The notes: a model not told the origin generated them from the sequence alone. A stretch of 64,000 nucleotides of DNA from an uncultured Faecalibacterium sp. (GCA_934503275.1 CAKSVD010000004.1:47736-111735), one strand, 5' to 3'; positions 42,482 through 50,621 are shown, counted from the first letter of the stretch. Numbers and translations are program-made.

Positions 42482-44158
42482 TCAGTTCTCGCCTGCGCCT
42501 AAGATGGCGTCCAGCACGGTGGAGGCGGCGCTATACAACGAGCCTGCGGCCTGCTCTACCTGCTCCTGCGTGGGCAGGCTGACGGCGGGTGTCTCGGTGC
42601 TTCCGCCCTCGGCGGGGGTGGTTTCCGGCTGGGGCGTCTCGGTGGCAGCGGGCTGCTCGGCGGGCGTCTCTGCGGGCTGCTCGGCAGGCTGTTCTGTCGG
42701 CTGCTCTGTCGGCTGCTCAGGCACGCTTTCTGCCGGCACCTCCACGATCACGCTGTCGGCGGGCGTCTCAGGCACAGAGACAGCGGCATCGGGGTCGGTG
42801 GTGGGGGTGTACACGTCCGTCTTTTCCGGGGTCTGGGTGGTGGAGCTTACCGTGCCCTCGCCGCCCAGCACCGCCGCGATCATCTCCTTGGCTTTTGCCA
42901 CAGAGGCTTCGTCCGGCTTCATGACATAAAGCTTCTGCCCCTTGGCAGAGTAGCACTTGGTGCTGCTGCCGGAGGTGCCGGTAACGGTGTAGCGTTCAAT
43001 ATTCCACTCTGCAAAGTCGCTCAGTTGCATCCGCACCAGCGCGCTGATCTGGTTCTGGAAAAGGCTGGTGACGAAGCAATCGGCAGCAGAATCCATGATC
43101 TTGGAAAATCCCATCAGCAGCGCCGGGGACTTGATCTTGTTCAGCATGGCGTCGATCACCTTCATCTGGTTGATGCCGCGCTGCACATCGCCGGTCTTAA
43201 AGGCATGGCGCTCGCGGGCAAAAGCCAGCGCAGCCTTGCCGTCCAGATGGTTCCAGCCCTCTACAAAGGTGGTGGGGTCGTAGTAGCCGGGGCTGCCCAC
43301 CGAGGTGAACGCCTGATCGGAGTACACATCCACGCCGCCCAGCGCATCAACGATGTTGATAAACCCTGCAAAATTGATGCGGATGTAGTGCTGCACATCC
43401 ACCCCGTACAGGTTGCCAAGGGTGTCCATGCTGGTCTGCACGCCGTAAAGCCCGGCGTGGGTCAGCTTATCCTTGCTGTTCGTTCCGGCAAGGTCCACAT
43501 AGTAATCGCGCGGGGTGTTGATCAGCACCACCTGCTTGGTAACGGGGTTCACCGCGGCAAGAATATTCACATCACTGCGCGCTTTCTCGGTCAGATCGCC
43601 GCGGGTATCCACGCCGCTCAGGTACACCACAAAAGGCTCTTTGGTGATCTTATTGGCCTCGGCGTTGCTCAAAAAACCGGTGGTCATATCGCCCAGCGCA
43701 GCAAGGCCTTGCTGCGCCCACACGCAGCCCAGCGCCATGGCGGCGCACAGCACCACCGAGAACACCCGGGACACCGTACCTGCAGTTTTGTACTCCTGAC
43801 AGCGCTTGACCAGCAGCCACAGCAGCGCCAGCAGCGCCGCCAGCACCACCAGATACAACACCGGCAGCATCTGGGTGCGCCAGAGCTGCACCAGCGACAG
43901 AACGCTTAAAATTGCCTGTATGACCAGCAAGATCTTCCCTCGTTTCGGGGGCAGATACGCCCCATTTTTCCCGCCAGCAGTGCTGCGGGGGATGTTTTGC
44001 TGCGGGCGGCGGGGCGGCGCGGATTGCTCCGGCGGCAGCTCCGAGAAAAATGCGGCGCTGTCCACCACCACGGTATTGTCCTGCTGCCCGGTCTTGTGCA
44101 AAAGACGGTGCAGGGAACGGCCGTCGTCCCTGCGGGAATGCTCGTTTTCGTCCAACAT
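42482..44158 (-). CDS. LytR-CpsA-Psr (LCP) family glycopolymer ligase
   Basis: A 558-residue membrane protein that probably attaches teichoic-acid or capsule polymers to peptidoglycan. A cytoplasmic N-terminus of about 80 residues is followed by three helices (about 80-170). The extracellular LCP domain (about 185-430) shows VYLSGVDTRGDLTEKARSD and NTPRDYYVDLAG, then HAGLYGVQTSMDTLGNLYGV and DALGGVDVYSDQAF. The tail after residue 455 is a Pro/Glu/Thr-rich repetitive stretch with EQP units. It heads a tight three-gene stretch whose other members are a NusG-II protein and NAD synthetase further upstream on the same strand. Confidence 0.92.
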   Translation of the reverse strand: MLDENEHSRRDDGRSLHRLLHKTGQQDNTVVVDSAAFFSELPPEQSAPPRRPQQNIPRSTAGGKNGAYLPPKRGKILLVIQAILSVLSLVQLWRTQMLPVLYLVVLAALLALLWLLVKRCQEYKTAGTVSRVFSVVLCAAMALGCVWAQQGLAALGDMTTGFLSNAEANKITKEPFVVYLSGVDTRGDLTEKARSDVNILAAVNPVTKQVVLINTPRDYYVDLAGTNSKDKLTHAGLYGVQTSMDTLGNLYGVDVQHYIRINFAGFINIVDALGGVDVYSDQAFTSVGSPGYYDPTTFVEGWNHLDGKAALAFARERHAFKTGDVQRGINQMKVIDAMLNKIKSPALLMGFSKIMDSAADCFVTSLFQNQISALVRMQLSDFAEWNIERYTVTGTSGSSTKCYSAKGQKLYVMKPDEASVAKAKEMIAAVLGGEGTVSSTTQTPEKTDVYTPTTDPDAAVSVPETPADSVIVEVPAESVPEQPTEQPTEQPAEQPAETPAEQPAATETPQPETTPAEGGSTETPAVSLPTQEQVEQAAGSLYSAASTVLDAILGAGEN

Positions 44159-44174
44159 GAGAATACTCCTTTTT

Positions 44175-44528
44175 TCAGCCCACCGGAACGATGGTCAGCA
44201 CGGCGCGGGCAGGCAGACAGGTGGCGGTTTGATCTTCCGCCGACAGCCAGCCAAAGCCTTCGCAGATGTGATCCGGGCAGGGCGATTCAATAAACCGCGC
44301 TCTGCCGTCCTTTACCTCTATATGCACCGTATAATAGCCGGTGTCCACACTGTAGGTTTCATCCTTTTCCAGCGGAATGTCCAGCACGGCATTGTTATCG
44401 CCGTAGATCAGCTGGGCAGTCAGCCTGCCGCCGGTGGCGTTGTGGCTGCGCACCGCCAGCAGCACCGCTGCAATGGCCAGCACCACCGCTGCAAACAGGA
44501 TATTGGTGAAAAGCTTTTTGTTCTTCAT
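44175..44528 (-). CDS. NusG domain II-containing secreted/membrane protein
   Basis: A 117-residue protein with one N-terminal membrane anchor (LFTNILFAAVVLAIAAVLLAV) and a small beta-rich NusG domain II fold (about 35-117). Characteristic pattern: GYYTVHIEVKDGRARFIESP, then CPDHICEGFGWLS, then a closing CLPARAVLTIV. Such proteins are common in clostridia; their function is unknown. It sits 3 nt after nadE and 16 nt before the LCP gene. Confidence 0.85.
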   Translation of the reverse strand: MKNKKLFTNILFAAVVLAIAAVLLAVRSHNATGGRLTAQLIYGDNNAVLDIPLEKDETYSVDTGYYTVHIEVKDGRARFIESPCPDHICEGFGWLSAEDQTATCLPARAVLTIVPVG

Positions 44529-44531
44529 GGC

Positions 44532-46460
44532 TTACTGCTCCCCGGGCTTCAGCTGCTCCAGTTCTGCCAGCCAGAGGGTGGCGCAGGCATCGCTGGGCAT
44601 CCGCCAGTCCCCCCGGGGCGAAAGGGTCACGCTGCCCACCTTGGGGCCGTCCGGCAGGCAGCTGCGCTTGAACTGCTGGGCAAAAAAGCGCCAGTAGAAG
44701 TTGCGCAGCCACTTGTACAGCACAGCGTCTGTATACTCTGCCCTGCCCGCAAAGGCAGCCTTTGCCAGCCGGTAAATTTTAGCCGGGCCAAAGCCGCAGC
44801 GCAGCACATAATACAGGTAAAAATCGTGCAGCTCGTAGGGGCCTACTAAATCCTCGGTGATCTGTGCAATTTCGCCATCCTTAGCGGGCAGCAGCTCCGG
44901 CGAGACCGGGGTAGCCAGAATATCCAGCAGCACATCGTGCAAAGCGGGGGTGGCGGCGGTCTCGGCCTCGTACTGCACCAGATAGCGCACCAGCGTTTTG
45001 GGCACACCGGCGTTTACACCGTACATACTCATGTGGTCGCCGTTGTAGGTAGCCCAGCCCAGCGCCAACTCCGAAAGATCGCCCGTGCCCACCACAAAGC
45101 CGCCGGTGCGGTTGGCAAGGTCCATCAGTTCCAGCGTGCGCACACGCGCCTGTCCGTTTTCAAAGGTGACGTCCAGCACGTTTTCGTCCTGTCCGATATC
45201 CGCAAAGTGGCTGCGCACGGTGTTGGCAATGCGGATCTCCTGAAAGCTTACGCCCAACTCCGCGCACAAAATTTCAGCATTGCTGCGGGTGCGCTTGGTG
45301 GTGCCAAAGCAGGGCATGGTAACTGCCAGCACATCGGCGGCGGGGCGGTGCAGCTGCTTCATGGCGCGCACTGCCACCAGCAGGGCAAGGCAGCTGTCCA
45401 GCCCGCCGGAAATACCAAGCACCGCCTTTTTGGCGTGGGCGTGCTCCAGCCGCTTGGCAAGGCCATCGGCCTGCATTTTCAAGATCAACTCACACCGGGC
45501 GGCGCGGCGCTGCGGGTCGCTGGGTACAAAGGGTGCGGGGTCAATGCGGCGGGTGAGCACCGTTTCCACCGGTGTAAGGTCAAATTCTACGGTGACGTAG
45601 CCCCCGGCGGCGTGCTCAAAGCTGGTGTTGCGGGCGCGCTCGGCCTCCATGCGCTGGCAGTCCAGCTCGGTCTCGGCGTAGTCGCCCGCAAAGGGCGCGG
45701 TCTCCGCCAAAAGGCTGCCGTCCTCGGCAATGAGGTCGTGCCCGGCAAACACCATGTCGGTGGTGCTTTCGCCGTGCCCTGCCGAGGCGTACAGGTAGCC
45801 GCACAGCAGCCGGGCAGACTGGTTTGCCACCAGTGCGCGGCGGTACTCCGCCTTGCCCACGGTCTCATCGCTGGCAGAAAGGTTTGCAATGACGGTAGCG
45901 CCCGCCAGCGCGTGGAAGGTGGAGGGCGGCAGGGCGCTCCACAAGTCCTCGCACAGCTCTACGCCCAGCACAAAGCTGGGCATCTGGCGGCAGCGGAACA
46001 AAAGTGAGGTGCCAAAGGGCACCTGCTGCCCGCACACCGTCACCGTTTGCACCTCGGTGCTGCCGGGGGTGAACTGCCGTTTCTCGTAAAACTCGCCGTA
46101 GTTGGGCAGGTAGGTCTTGGGCACAATGCCCAGCAGCTGCCCATGGCACAGCACGGCGGCGCAGTTGTACAGCTTGCCATGCACCAAAAGCGGCAAGCCT
46201 ACCAGCGCCACGGTATCCAGCGTGCGGGTCTGCGCAAGCAGCCACTGCAGCGCGTCCAGTGCGCCCTGCTGCAGGGTGCGCTGCAAAAACAAATCGCCGC
46301 AGGTGTAGCCGGTAAGGCAAAACTCCGGAAATACCGCCAGCTTTACCCCCCGCTGCGCACCAGCCTGCAGCTGCGCCAGCACCTGCTGCGCGTTATAGGT
46401 GCAGTCTGCCACCCGCAAAGCGGGCGAAAAAGCAGCTGCCTTTAAAAAACCATCTTTCAT
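44532..46460 (-). CDS. nadE: Glutamine-dependent NAD+ synthetase
   Basis: A 642-residue two-domain enzyme making NAD+ from deamido-NAD+ with glutamine and ATP. The N-terminal nitrilase-type glutaminase (about 1-290) shows its triad: Glu in FPEFCLTGYTCGD, Lys in VPKTYLPNYGEFYEKR and Cys in LGVELCEDLWSAL. The C-terminal synthetase has the PP-loop VLGISGGLDSCLALLVAV and, later, GTGDLSELALGWATYNGDH. Length suits the family. ATG at 46460. Confidence 0.96.
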   Translation of the reverse strand: MKDGFLKAAAFSPALRVADCTYNAQQVLAQLQAGAQRGVKLAVFPEFCLTGYTCGDLFLQRTLQQGALDALQWLLAQTRTLDTVALVGLPLLVHGKLYNCAAVLCHGQLLGIVPKTYLPNYGEFYEKRQFTPGSTEVQTVTVCGQQVPFGTSLLFRCRQMPSFVLGVELCEDLWSALPPSTFHALAGATVIANLSASDETVGKAEYRRALVANQSARLLCGYLYASAGHGESTTDMVFAGHDLIAEDGSLLAETAPFAGDYAETELDCQRMEAERARNTSFEHAAGGYVTVEFDLTPVETVLTRRIDPAPFVPSDPQRRAARCELILKMQADGLAKRLEHAHAKKAVLGISGGLDSCLALLVAVRAMKQLHRPAADVLAVTMPCFGTTKRTRSNAEILCAELGVSFQEIRIANTVRSHFADIGQDENVLDVTFENGQARVRTLELMDLANRTGGFVVGTGDLSELALGWATYNGDHMSMYGVNAGVPKTLVRYLVQYEAETAATPALHDVLLDILATPVSPELLPAKDGEIAQITEDLVGPYELHDFYLYYVLRCGFGPAKIYRLAKAAFAGRAEYTDAVLYKWLRNFYWRFFAQQFKRSCLPDGPKVGSVTLSPRGDWRMPSDACATLWLAELEQLKPGEQ

Positions 46461-46517
46461 AAGAGGATTTCACATCCTGTCTGTTTCAATGTAGCCATGG
46501 TGACCCATGTTGACCAT

Positions 46518-46523
46518 AGTATA
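46518..46523 (-). promoter_or_regulatory. Extended -10 promoter element of nadE
   Basis: Minus strand TGGTATACT (TGn-extended -10); the -35 is weak. It starts a leader of about 50 nt. Confidence 0.45.
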
Positions 46524-46582
46524 CCACAAACCGCATAAAACGAAAAGTAACAGACTGGTAAAAGAAGTGTGAACGGAGGCTA

Positions 46583-46763
46583 AACTCCCCCAGTCGCCTA
46601 CGGCGACAGACTCCCCTTTTTGTCGCTGCGCGACATCTTCCCCCGGTCGGGGGAAGTCGTCCTCGGAGATGGGGCCTTTGGCATGGCGGCAAGGTTTCCG
46701 GCAGCGCCAGAGGCTCCCTCCCCGAGGGAACTGGCAAAGCCGCAGGCTTTGGCTGAGGGAGTT
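46583..46763. repeat. Inverted-repeat element, copy 3 (181 bp, MITE-like)
   Basis: Terminal inverted repeats AACTCCCCCAG (46583-46593) and CTGAGGGAGTT (46753-46763). Inside are several hairpins, including GTCGCCTACGGCGAC, GTCGCTGCGCGAC, CCCCCGGTCGGGGG and GGCAAAGCCGCAGGCTTTGG. The outer hairpin matches those of the elements at 15095 and 50081. No credible reading frame. It fills the gap between nadE and the MAM-like gene. Confidence 0.75.
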
Positions 46764-46767
46764 ACGC

Positions 46768-46805
46768 AAAAAACACCCCCGCAGGCTTACGCCCACGGGG
46801 GTGTT
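46768..46805 (-). terminator. Terminator of the MAM-like gene
   Basis: ACACCCCCG (46773-46781) pairs with CGGGGGTGT; on the minus strand it is followed by TTTTTT. Confidence 0.8.
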
Positions 46806-46876
46806 ATTATGCTAGTATGTTCCCTGCACCCCTAAGGGTACAGTCACTCAAGCATGGCCTAGTCAGTCAAGACTGA

Positions 46877-47305
46877 TTAGAAAGCCTTGATGCCAATGCC
46901 CTCAGCGCCGTTCTTCACCTTGCCGAAGCCCAGGTTGTAGATAGCAGCCAGGTTGCCAACAATGTTCAGGCCGATGTTCAGAGCACCCAGAGCGCCGTAG
47001 CCAACGTTCTTCAGAGTGTCATCGCTCTTGTGAGCGGTGTAGTTGTCATTCCAGATGCTGGTGAACTTGGTGCCGAAAGCGCCAAAAACATCACCGGGGG
47101 TGTAGGTGCCGTCGAACACCTTGCCCAGAGTGTTGTCAACGTAGCCCTGCAGGAACTTGTTGCCAACGATGGTGGTCAGGTTGGTGCTGAACTGCTTCCA
47201 CTCAGCCTTGCCCATGGGGGCCATCAGGTACTCGCCGATAGCACCGCCCATGACATAGGTCATCTCGTTCTCAGACACAGCAGAGAAATTTGCAGGCATC
47301 ATCAT
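46877..47305 (-). CDS. MAM-like precursor with a double-glycine leader
   Basis: A 142-residue small protein. The N-terminus MMMPANFSAVSENEMTYVMG, completed by a second Gly at residue 21, is a double-glycine (bacteriocin-type) leader, with the SENEM..V..GG spacing recognised by C39-peptidase ABC exporters. Cleavage would release about 121 residues. The mature part is glycine- and asparagine-rich with a hydrophobic C-terminal half (VGYGALGALNIGLNIVGNLA), so it may associate with membranes. The leader closely resembles that of Faecalibacterium MAM, as I recall it. The mature region looks divergent. GAAGGGAG precedes the ATG; own promoter and terminator make it a single-gene unit. No exporter gene is in the window. 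Confidence 0.8.
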   Translation of the reverse strand: MMMPANFSAVSENEMTYVMGGAIGEYLMAPMGKAEWKQFSTNLTTIVGNKFLQGYVDNTLGKVFDGTYTPGDVFGAFGTKFTSIWNDNYTAHKSDDTLKNVGYGALGALNIGLNIVGNLAAIYNLGFGKVKNGAEGIGIKAF

Positions 47306-47383
47306 AATGAATTACTCCCTTCAAAAATAGAAAAAATATTTTCGAACCGGTGTTTCCGGCTCAATCCTTATTAGGATGGCAAT

Positions 47384-47412
47384 AATATACCACACTTTCC
47401 AGAAATGTTCAA
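47384..47412 (-). promoter_or_regulatory. Promoter of the MAM-like gene
   Basis: Minus strand TTGAAC (47407-47412), 17-nt spacer, TATATT (47384-47389), with a leader of about 70 nt. Confidence 0.65.
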
Positions 47413-47564
47413 GTACTTTTTTGAAAAAAGTGTAAAAACTGTGAAACCAAGTCCACGCTTTTGTAGCAAAACTGCACTGTTCATGCGGTTTTTTCTGGTG
47501 TGACAAGTTTTTTCGCGATTTTGTGAAAAATAGACTACCAGAACCATAAGGCGGGTGCTTTGCA

Positions 47565-48401
47565 ATGAAAACAGTTGTTTTTGTGGACGAATTGCTGCTT
47601 GTAAACTTTGCCGCAGCCGCCGCGCTGCTGCTGGGCGCAGGGCTTTTGTGCGGGCGCAGCTGCACCGGGCTGCGGCTGTGCGCGGGCAGCGCAGCGGCTG
47701 CGGCAAGCACCCTTGCCCTGCTGGCTCCGCCGTGGTGCGCCTCGCTGGCGATACTATATAAGATAGCCACCTGCTGCGGTGTGGTGGCGGTGTGCTACGG
47801 CGTGCCCGGGGCGCGCAGCTTTGCCCGGCTGTGCGGGTGGTATGCGGCGCTGAACGGCCTGCTGTGCGGCGCGGTGGTGCTGCCCGGGGTACAGGCCAAC
47901 AACCTTTGCGTGCTGCTGCCGGTGCGCCCGGGGCGGCTTTTGCTGTGCTGCGCCGGGGTATACGGGCTGCTGCGCGGGCTGCTGGCGGTGTTTGGCCGCC
48001 CGCAGCGGGGCTGCTTTGCCGCCGTGCTGCAAATTGCGGGGGCGGCAGTGCCGGTACAGGCCTACCACGACACCGGCTTTACCCTGCAGGACCCCCTTGC
48101 CGGGCGGCGGGTGGTGCTGGTGCAGTACCCACCGCTGCGCAGCCGGCTGCCCGCGCCGCTGCGGGAAACTTTAGACGGCTGGTTTGCCGTCGGTGCCGCC
48201 CCGCCCCCGGAGCTTTTAGTGCAGTTTGTGCCCTGCGCCGCCGTTACCGGCCGCTGCCTGCTGCCCGCCGTGCCCGCTGCGCTGTGCTGCGGGCAGCGCC
48301 GCGTGCCCGGCCTGCTGGCGGCCTTTTGCGCCCCAAGCACCCCCACCGGTGCATGGACGCTGCTGCTGGGGGACGATGTGGCGGAGGAGGTGGGGATGTG
48401 A
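47565..48401 (+). CDS. spoIIGA: Sigma-E processing peptidase SpoIIGA homologue
   Basis: A 278-residue protein: five or so hydrophobic helices (about 1-150) and a C-terminal aspartic-protease-like domain. It opens MKTVVFVDELLLVNFAAAA, the SpoIIGA pattern. The catalytic Asp is in YHDTGFTLQDPLAGRRVVL; family members usually read DTGN at this point, here the Asn is Phe. In spore formers it removes the pro-sequence from sigma-E. The gene lies directly before sigE, the conserved order. High in Ala, Leu and Cys. ATG 47565 has only a weak ribosome site. Confidence 0.85.
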   Translation: MKTVVFVDELLLVNFAAAAALLLGAGLLCGRSCTGLRLCAGSAAAAASTLALLAPPWCASLAILYKIATCCGVVAVCYGVPGARSFARLCGWYAALNGLLCGAVVLPGVQANNLCVLLPVRPGRLLLCCAGVYGLLRGLLAVFGRPQRGCFAAVLQIAGAAVPVQAYHDTGFTLQDPLAGRRVVLVQYPPLRSRLPAPLRETLDGWFAVGAAPPPELLVQFVPCAAVTGRCLLPAVPAALCCGQRRVPGLLAAFCAPSTPTGAWTLLLGDDVAEEVGM

Positions 48402-48444
48402 TCCCCTATAATACATATAATAAAAGTGCACAGGAGGGATATCC

Positions 48445-49149
48445 ATGTTGCAGTTTTTCCGCAAGGTATGGCAGCTGCTATGGGAGCGCTTGCGCTACTG
48501 CGGCGCGGTGCATTATCTGGCGGGCGGGCCCAGCCTGCCCCCGCCCCTGACCCCCGAGCAGGAAAAAGCCCTGCTTGACCGCATGGCCGCCGGGGACGCC
48601 GCCGCCCGCGAGGAGTTGATCACCCACAACCTGCGGCTGGTGGTGTATCTGGCAAAAAAGTACGAGAACAGCGGTGTGCCCGCCGAGGACTTGGTAAGCA
48701 TTGGCACCATCGGGCTGATCAAGGCGGTAAACACCTTTACCCCCGCCCGCAGCATCAAGCTTGCCACCTACGCCAGCCGCTGCATCGGCAACGAAATATT
48801 GATGTACCTGCGCAAAAGTTCCAACCGCCGGCAGGAGGCCAGCATCGACGAGCCTTTGAACGTGGACGGCGATGGCAACGAGCTGCTGCTCTCGGACATT
48901 CTGGGCAGCGATGCCAACGCGGTAAGCCAGCAGCTGGAGCAGGACGCCGAGCGCGCGGTGCTGCGCCGCGCCGTGGCGGCGCTTTCGGCGCGGGAGCGGC
49001 AGATCATGGAGTTGCGCTTTGGCCTTACCGACGGCGTGGAGCGCACCCAAAAGGAAGCCGCCGACGCCCTTGGCATCAGCCAGAGTTATATCTCCCGGCT
49101 GGAAAAGCGCATCATCCACACCCTGAAAGCCCGCCTTGAAAGCGAGTAG
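48445..49149 (+). CDS. sigE: Sporulation sigma factor pro-sigma-E
   Basis: A 234-residue sigma-70 family factor. The first 25-30 residues ([18 protein letters not shown]) form an amphipathic pro-sequence and lead into [14 protein letters not shown], close to the VYYIGG..LPPPL processing region of Bacillus pro-sigma-E. Region 2 includes [17 protein letters not shown] and [17 protein letters not shown]; region 4 includes [31 protein letters not shown] is nearly diagnostic of sigma-E. AGGAGGG lies before the ATG, 43 nt after spoIIGA. Confidence 0.94.
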   Translation: MLQFFRKVWQLLWERLRYCGAVHYLAGGPSLPPPLTPEQEKALLDRMAAGDAAAREELITHNLRLVVYLAKKYENSGVPAEDLVSIGTIGLIKAVNTFTPARSIKLATYASRCIGNEILMYLRKSSNRRQEASIDEPLNVDGDGNELLLSDILGSDANAVSQQLEQDAERAVLRRAVAALSARERQIMELRFGLTDGVERTQKEAADALGISQSYISRLEKRIIHTLKARLESE

Positions 49150-49197
49150 CCGCGCTTGACATCCCGCGTGGGAACGTGTATCAGGTTTGTCTATCAT

Positions 49198-49232
49198 GCG
49201 CCCCTCTTTTGCGGAGGGGCGCTCAATTTTTT
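49198..49232 (+). terminator. Terminator of the spoIIGA-sigE unit
   Basis: GCGCCCCTC and GAGGGGCGC form a perfect stem followed by TCAATTTTTT. Confidence 0.8.
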
Positions 49233-49236
49233 CCAC

Positions 49237-49266
49237 GCATAGCGCCCGGCGCACAGAGCCATACTT
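49237..49266 (+). promoter_or_regulatory. Candidate sigma-F/G-type promoter upstream of sigG
   Basis: GCATA (49237-49241), an 18-nt spacer and CATACTT (49260-49266) resemble the -35 and -10 of forespore promoters (consensus about GHATR, 18 nt, CATNHTA), with one mismatch in the -10. Just downstream of the sigE terminator and 31 nt before the sigG start. Confidence 0.45.
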
Positions 49267-49297
49267 CCGGTAAAGCTAAAAGACCGGGGGCGTTTGG

Positions 49298-50065
49298 ATG
49301 TACAACAAGGTAGAGCTATGCGGTGTAAACACAGGGCAGCTGCCTGTGTTGACCGAGGCGGAAAAGCGGCAGCTGCTCACCCTTGCCCACGCCGGGGACA
49401 AAGCTGCCCGGGCGCGGATGGTGGAGGGCAATTTGCGGCTGGTGCTCAGTGTGGTGCAGCGGTTTGCCCAGCGGGGCGAGAATCTGGACGATCTGTTTCA
49501 GGTGGGGTGCATCGGACTGATCAAAGCCATCGACAACTTTGACCCCGCGCAGCCGGTGCGGTTTTCCACCTACGGCGTGCCCATGATCATTGGGGAGATC
49601 CGGCGGTTTCTGCGGGACAACAACGCCCTGCGGGTAAGCCGCACCCTGCGGGACACCGCCTACCGTGCCATGCAGGCGCGGGAAGCGCTGGAAAAGCAGT
49701 TGGGGCGGGAGCCCACCATGGACGAGATCGCCGCTGCAGCCGGGCTTGCCCGACGCGAGGTGACCGCCGCGCTGGAATCGGTGGTAGAGCCGCTCAGCCT
49801 TGACGAGCCGGTGTACACCGACGGCGGCGATGCGATGTACGTCATCGACCAGGTGCGCGACCCGGACAGCGAGGAAAGCTGGATCAGCGGGTTGCAGTTC
49901 CGCGATACGGTAGCCACCCTTACGCCCCGGGAAAAGCGCATTATGGAACTGCGGTATCTGCGCGGCAAGACCCAGATGGAGGTTGCGCAGGAGATCGGCA
50001 TCAGTCAGGCGCAGGTAAGCCGGCTGGAAAAAGGCGCCTTGCAGCAGTTCCACACCGGGGGATAA
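49298..50065 (+). CDS. sigG: Forespore sigma factor sigma-G
   Basis: A 255-residue sigma-70 family factor. MYNKVELCGVNTGQLPVLT is nearly identical to the conserved start of sigma-G, which includes the region bound by its anti-sigma partners. Region 2: MVEGNLRLVLSVVQRFAQRG and VGCIGLIKAIDNFDP; region 3: EALEKQLGREPTMDEIAAA; region 4: ELRYLRGKTQMEVAQEIGIS. Separated from sigE by a terminator and its own promoter. An inverted-repeat element lies directly after the stop. Confidence 0.94.
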   Translation: MYNKVELCGVNTGQLPVLTEAEKRQLLTLAHAGDKAARARMVEGNLRLVLSVVQRFAQRGENLDDLFQVGCIGLIKAIDNFDPAQPVRFSTYGVPMIIGEIRRFLRDNNALRVSRTLRDTAYRAMQAREALEKQLGREPTMDEIAAAAGLARREVTAALESVVEPLSLDEPVYTDGGDAMYVIDQVRDPDSEESWISGLQFRDTVATLTPREKRIMELRYLRGKTQMEVAQEIGISQAQVSRLEKGALQQFHTGG

Positions 50066-50080
50066 AAGCAACCGCTTGAA

Positions 50081-50206
50081 AACCCTCTCAGTCAAAGCCT
50101 TACGGCTTTGCCAGCTCCCCCGAAGGGGGAGCTTCATCAACGCAAACCGGAAGATGCAAAAAGCTCCCCCTTCAGGGGAGCTGGCGCGCAAGCGCCTGAG
50201 AGGGTT
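50081..50206. repeat. Inverted-repeat element, copy 2 (126 bp)
   Basis: Terminal inverted repeats AACCCTCTCAG (50081-50091) and CTGAGAGGGTT (50196-50206). Internal hairpins AAAGCCTTACGGCTTT and AGCTCCCCC/GGGGGAGCT; the latter recurs as a second, inverted copy. Same family as 15095-15173. Confidence 0.8.
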
Positions 50207-50216
50207 CCGTCCCAGC

Positions 50217-50253
50217 AAAAAAGACCGCTGCGCAGTGCAGCGGTCTTTTTGGG
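50217..50253. terminator. Bidirectional terminator between sigG and spoIIID
   Basis: AAAGACCGCTGC pairs with GCAGCGGTCTTT, with A-run and T-run on either side; serves the converging genes. Confidence 0.8.
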
Positions 50254-50255
50254 CT

Positions 50256-50504
50256 TTAGCGGCGGCTATATCTGCGCCGGGTGGCAGCCCCGCCCCGCAG
50301 ATGACGCTCGGCCTTGTTGCGCGCCAGCACGGCACGCACCCGCCCGTACAGTGCAGGGCTGATGCTGCGCAGCCGCACGGCAACGTCCTTGTGCACGGTG
50401 GACTTGCTGCACCCGAACGCAGCCGCCGCTGCCCGCACCGTGGCGTTGTGGGCAGCAATGTACTCGCCCAGCTGCACGGCACGCTGTTCCGGATCGGCTT
50501 TCAT
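50256..50504 (-). CDS. spoIIID: Sporulation transcription factor SpoIIID homologue
   Basis: An 82-residue DNA-binding protein. ATVRAAAAAFGCSKSTVHKD is the SpoIIID helix-turn-helix, followed by the family pattern RLxxIxPxLxxxV and a basic RHLRGGAATRRRYSRR tail. In spore formers it acts in the mother cell after sigma-E. It converges with sigG. GGGAGG precedes ATG 50504; the longer frame upstream would run into the riboswitch region and has no ribosome site. Confidence 0.9.
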   Translation of the reverse strand: MKADPEQRAVQLGEYIAAHNATVRAAAAAFGCSKSTVHKDVAVRLRSISPALYGRVRAVLARNKAERHLRGGAATRRRYSRR

Positions 50505-50577
50505 ATCCCGCCTCCCTGCGTTCCAGCTTTGCAATGGTATAACATACGCGCTGCCGGGGCGGATTATGTCTGCGGGC

Positions 50578-50606
50578 TTGACTTTTTGTCCCACGGCGCG
50601 TATACT
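50578..50606 (+). promoter_or_regulatory. Promoter of the TPP riboswitch-thiT transcript
   Basis: TTGACT (50578-50583), 17-nt spacer, TATACT (50601-50606). Confidence 0.75.
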
Positions 50607-50621
50607 GTGGGCGGACATAAA

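Noticed and set aside
49155..49183. A promoter (TTGACA, 17 nt, TATCAG) inside the sigE-sigG spacer
   Set aside because: The sigE terminator follows within about 15 nt, so any transcript would be trivial; probably chance in GC-rich sequence.
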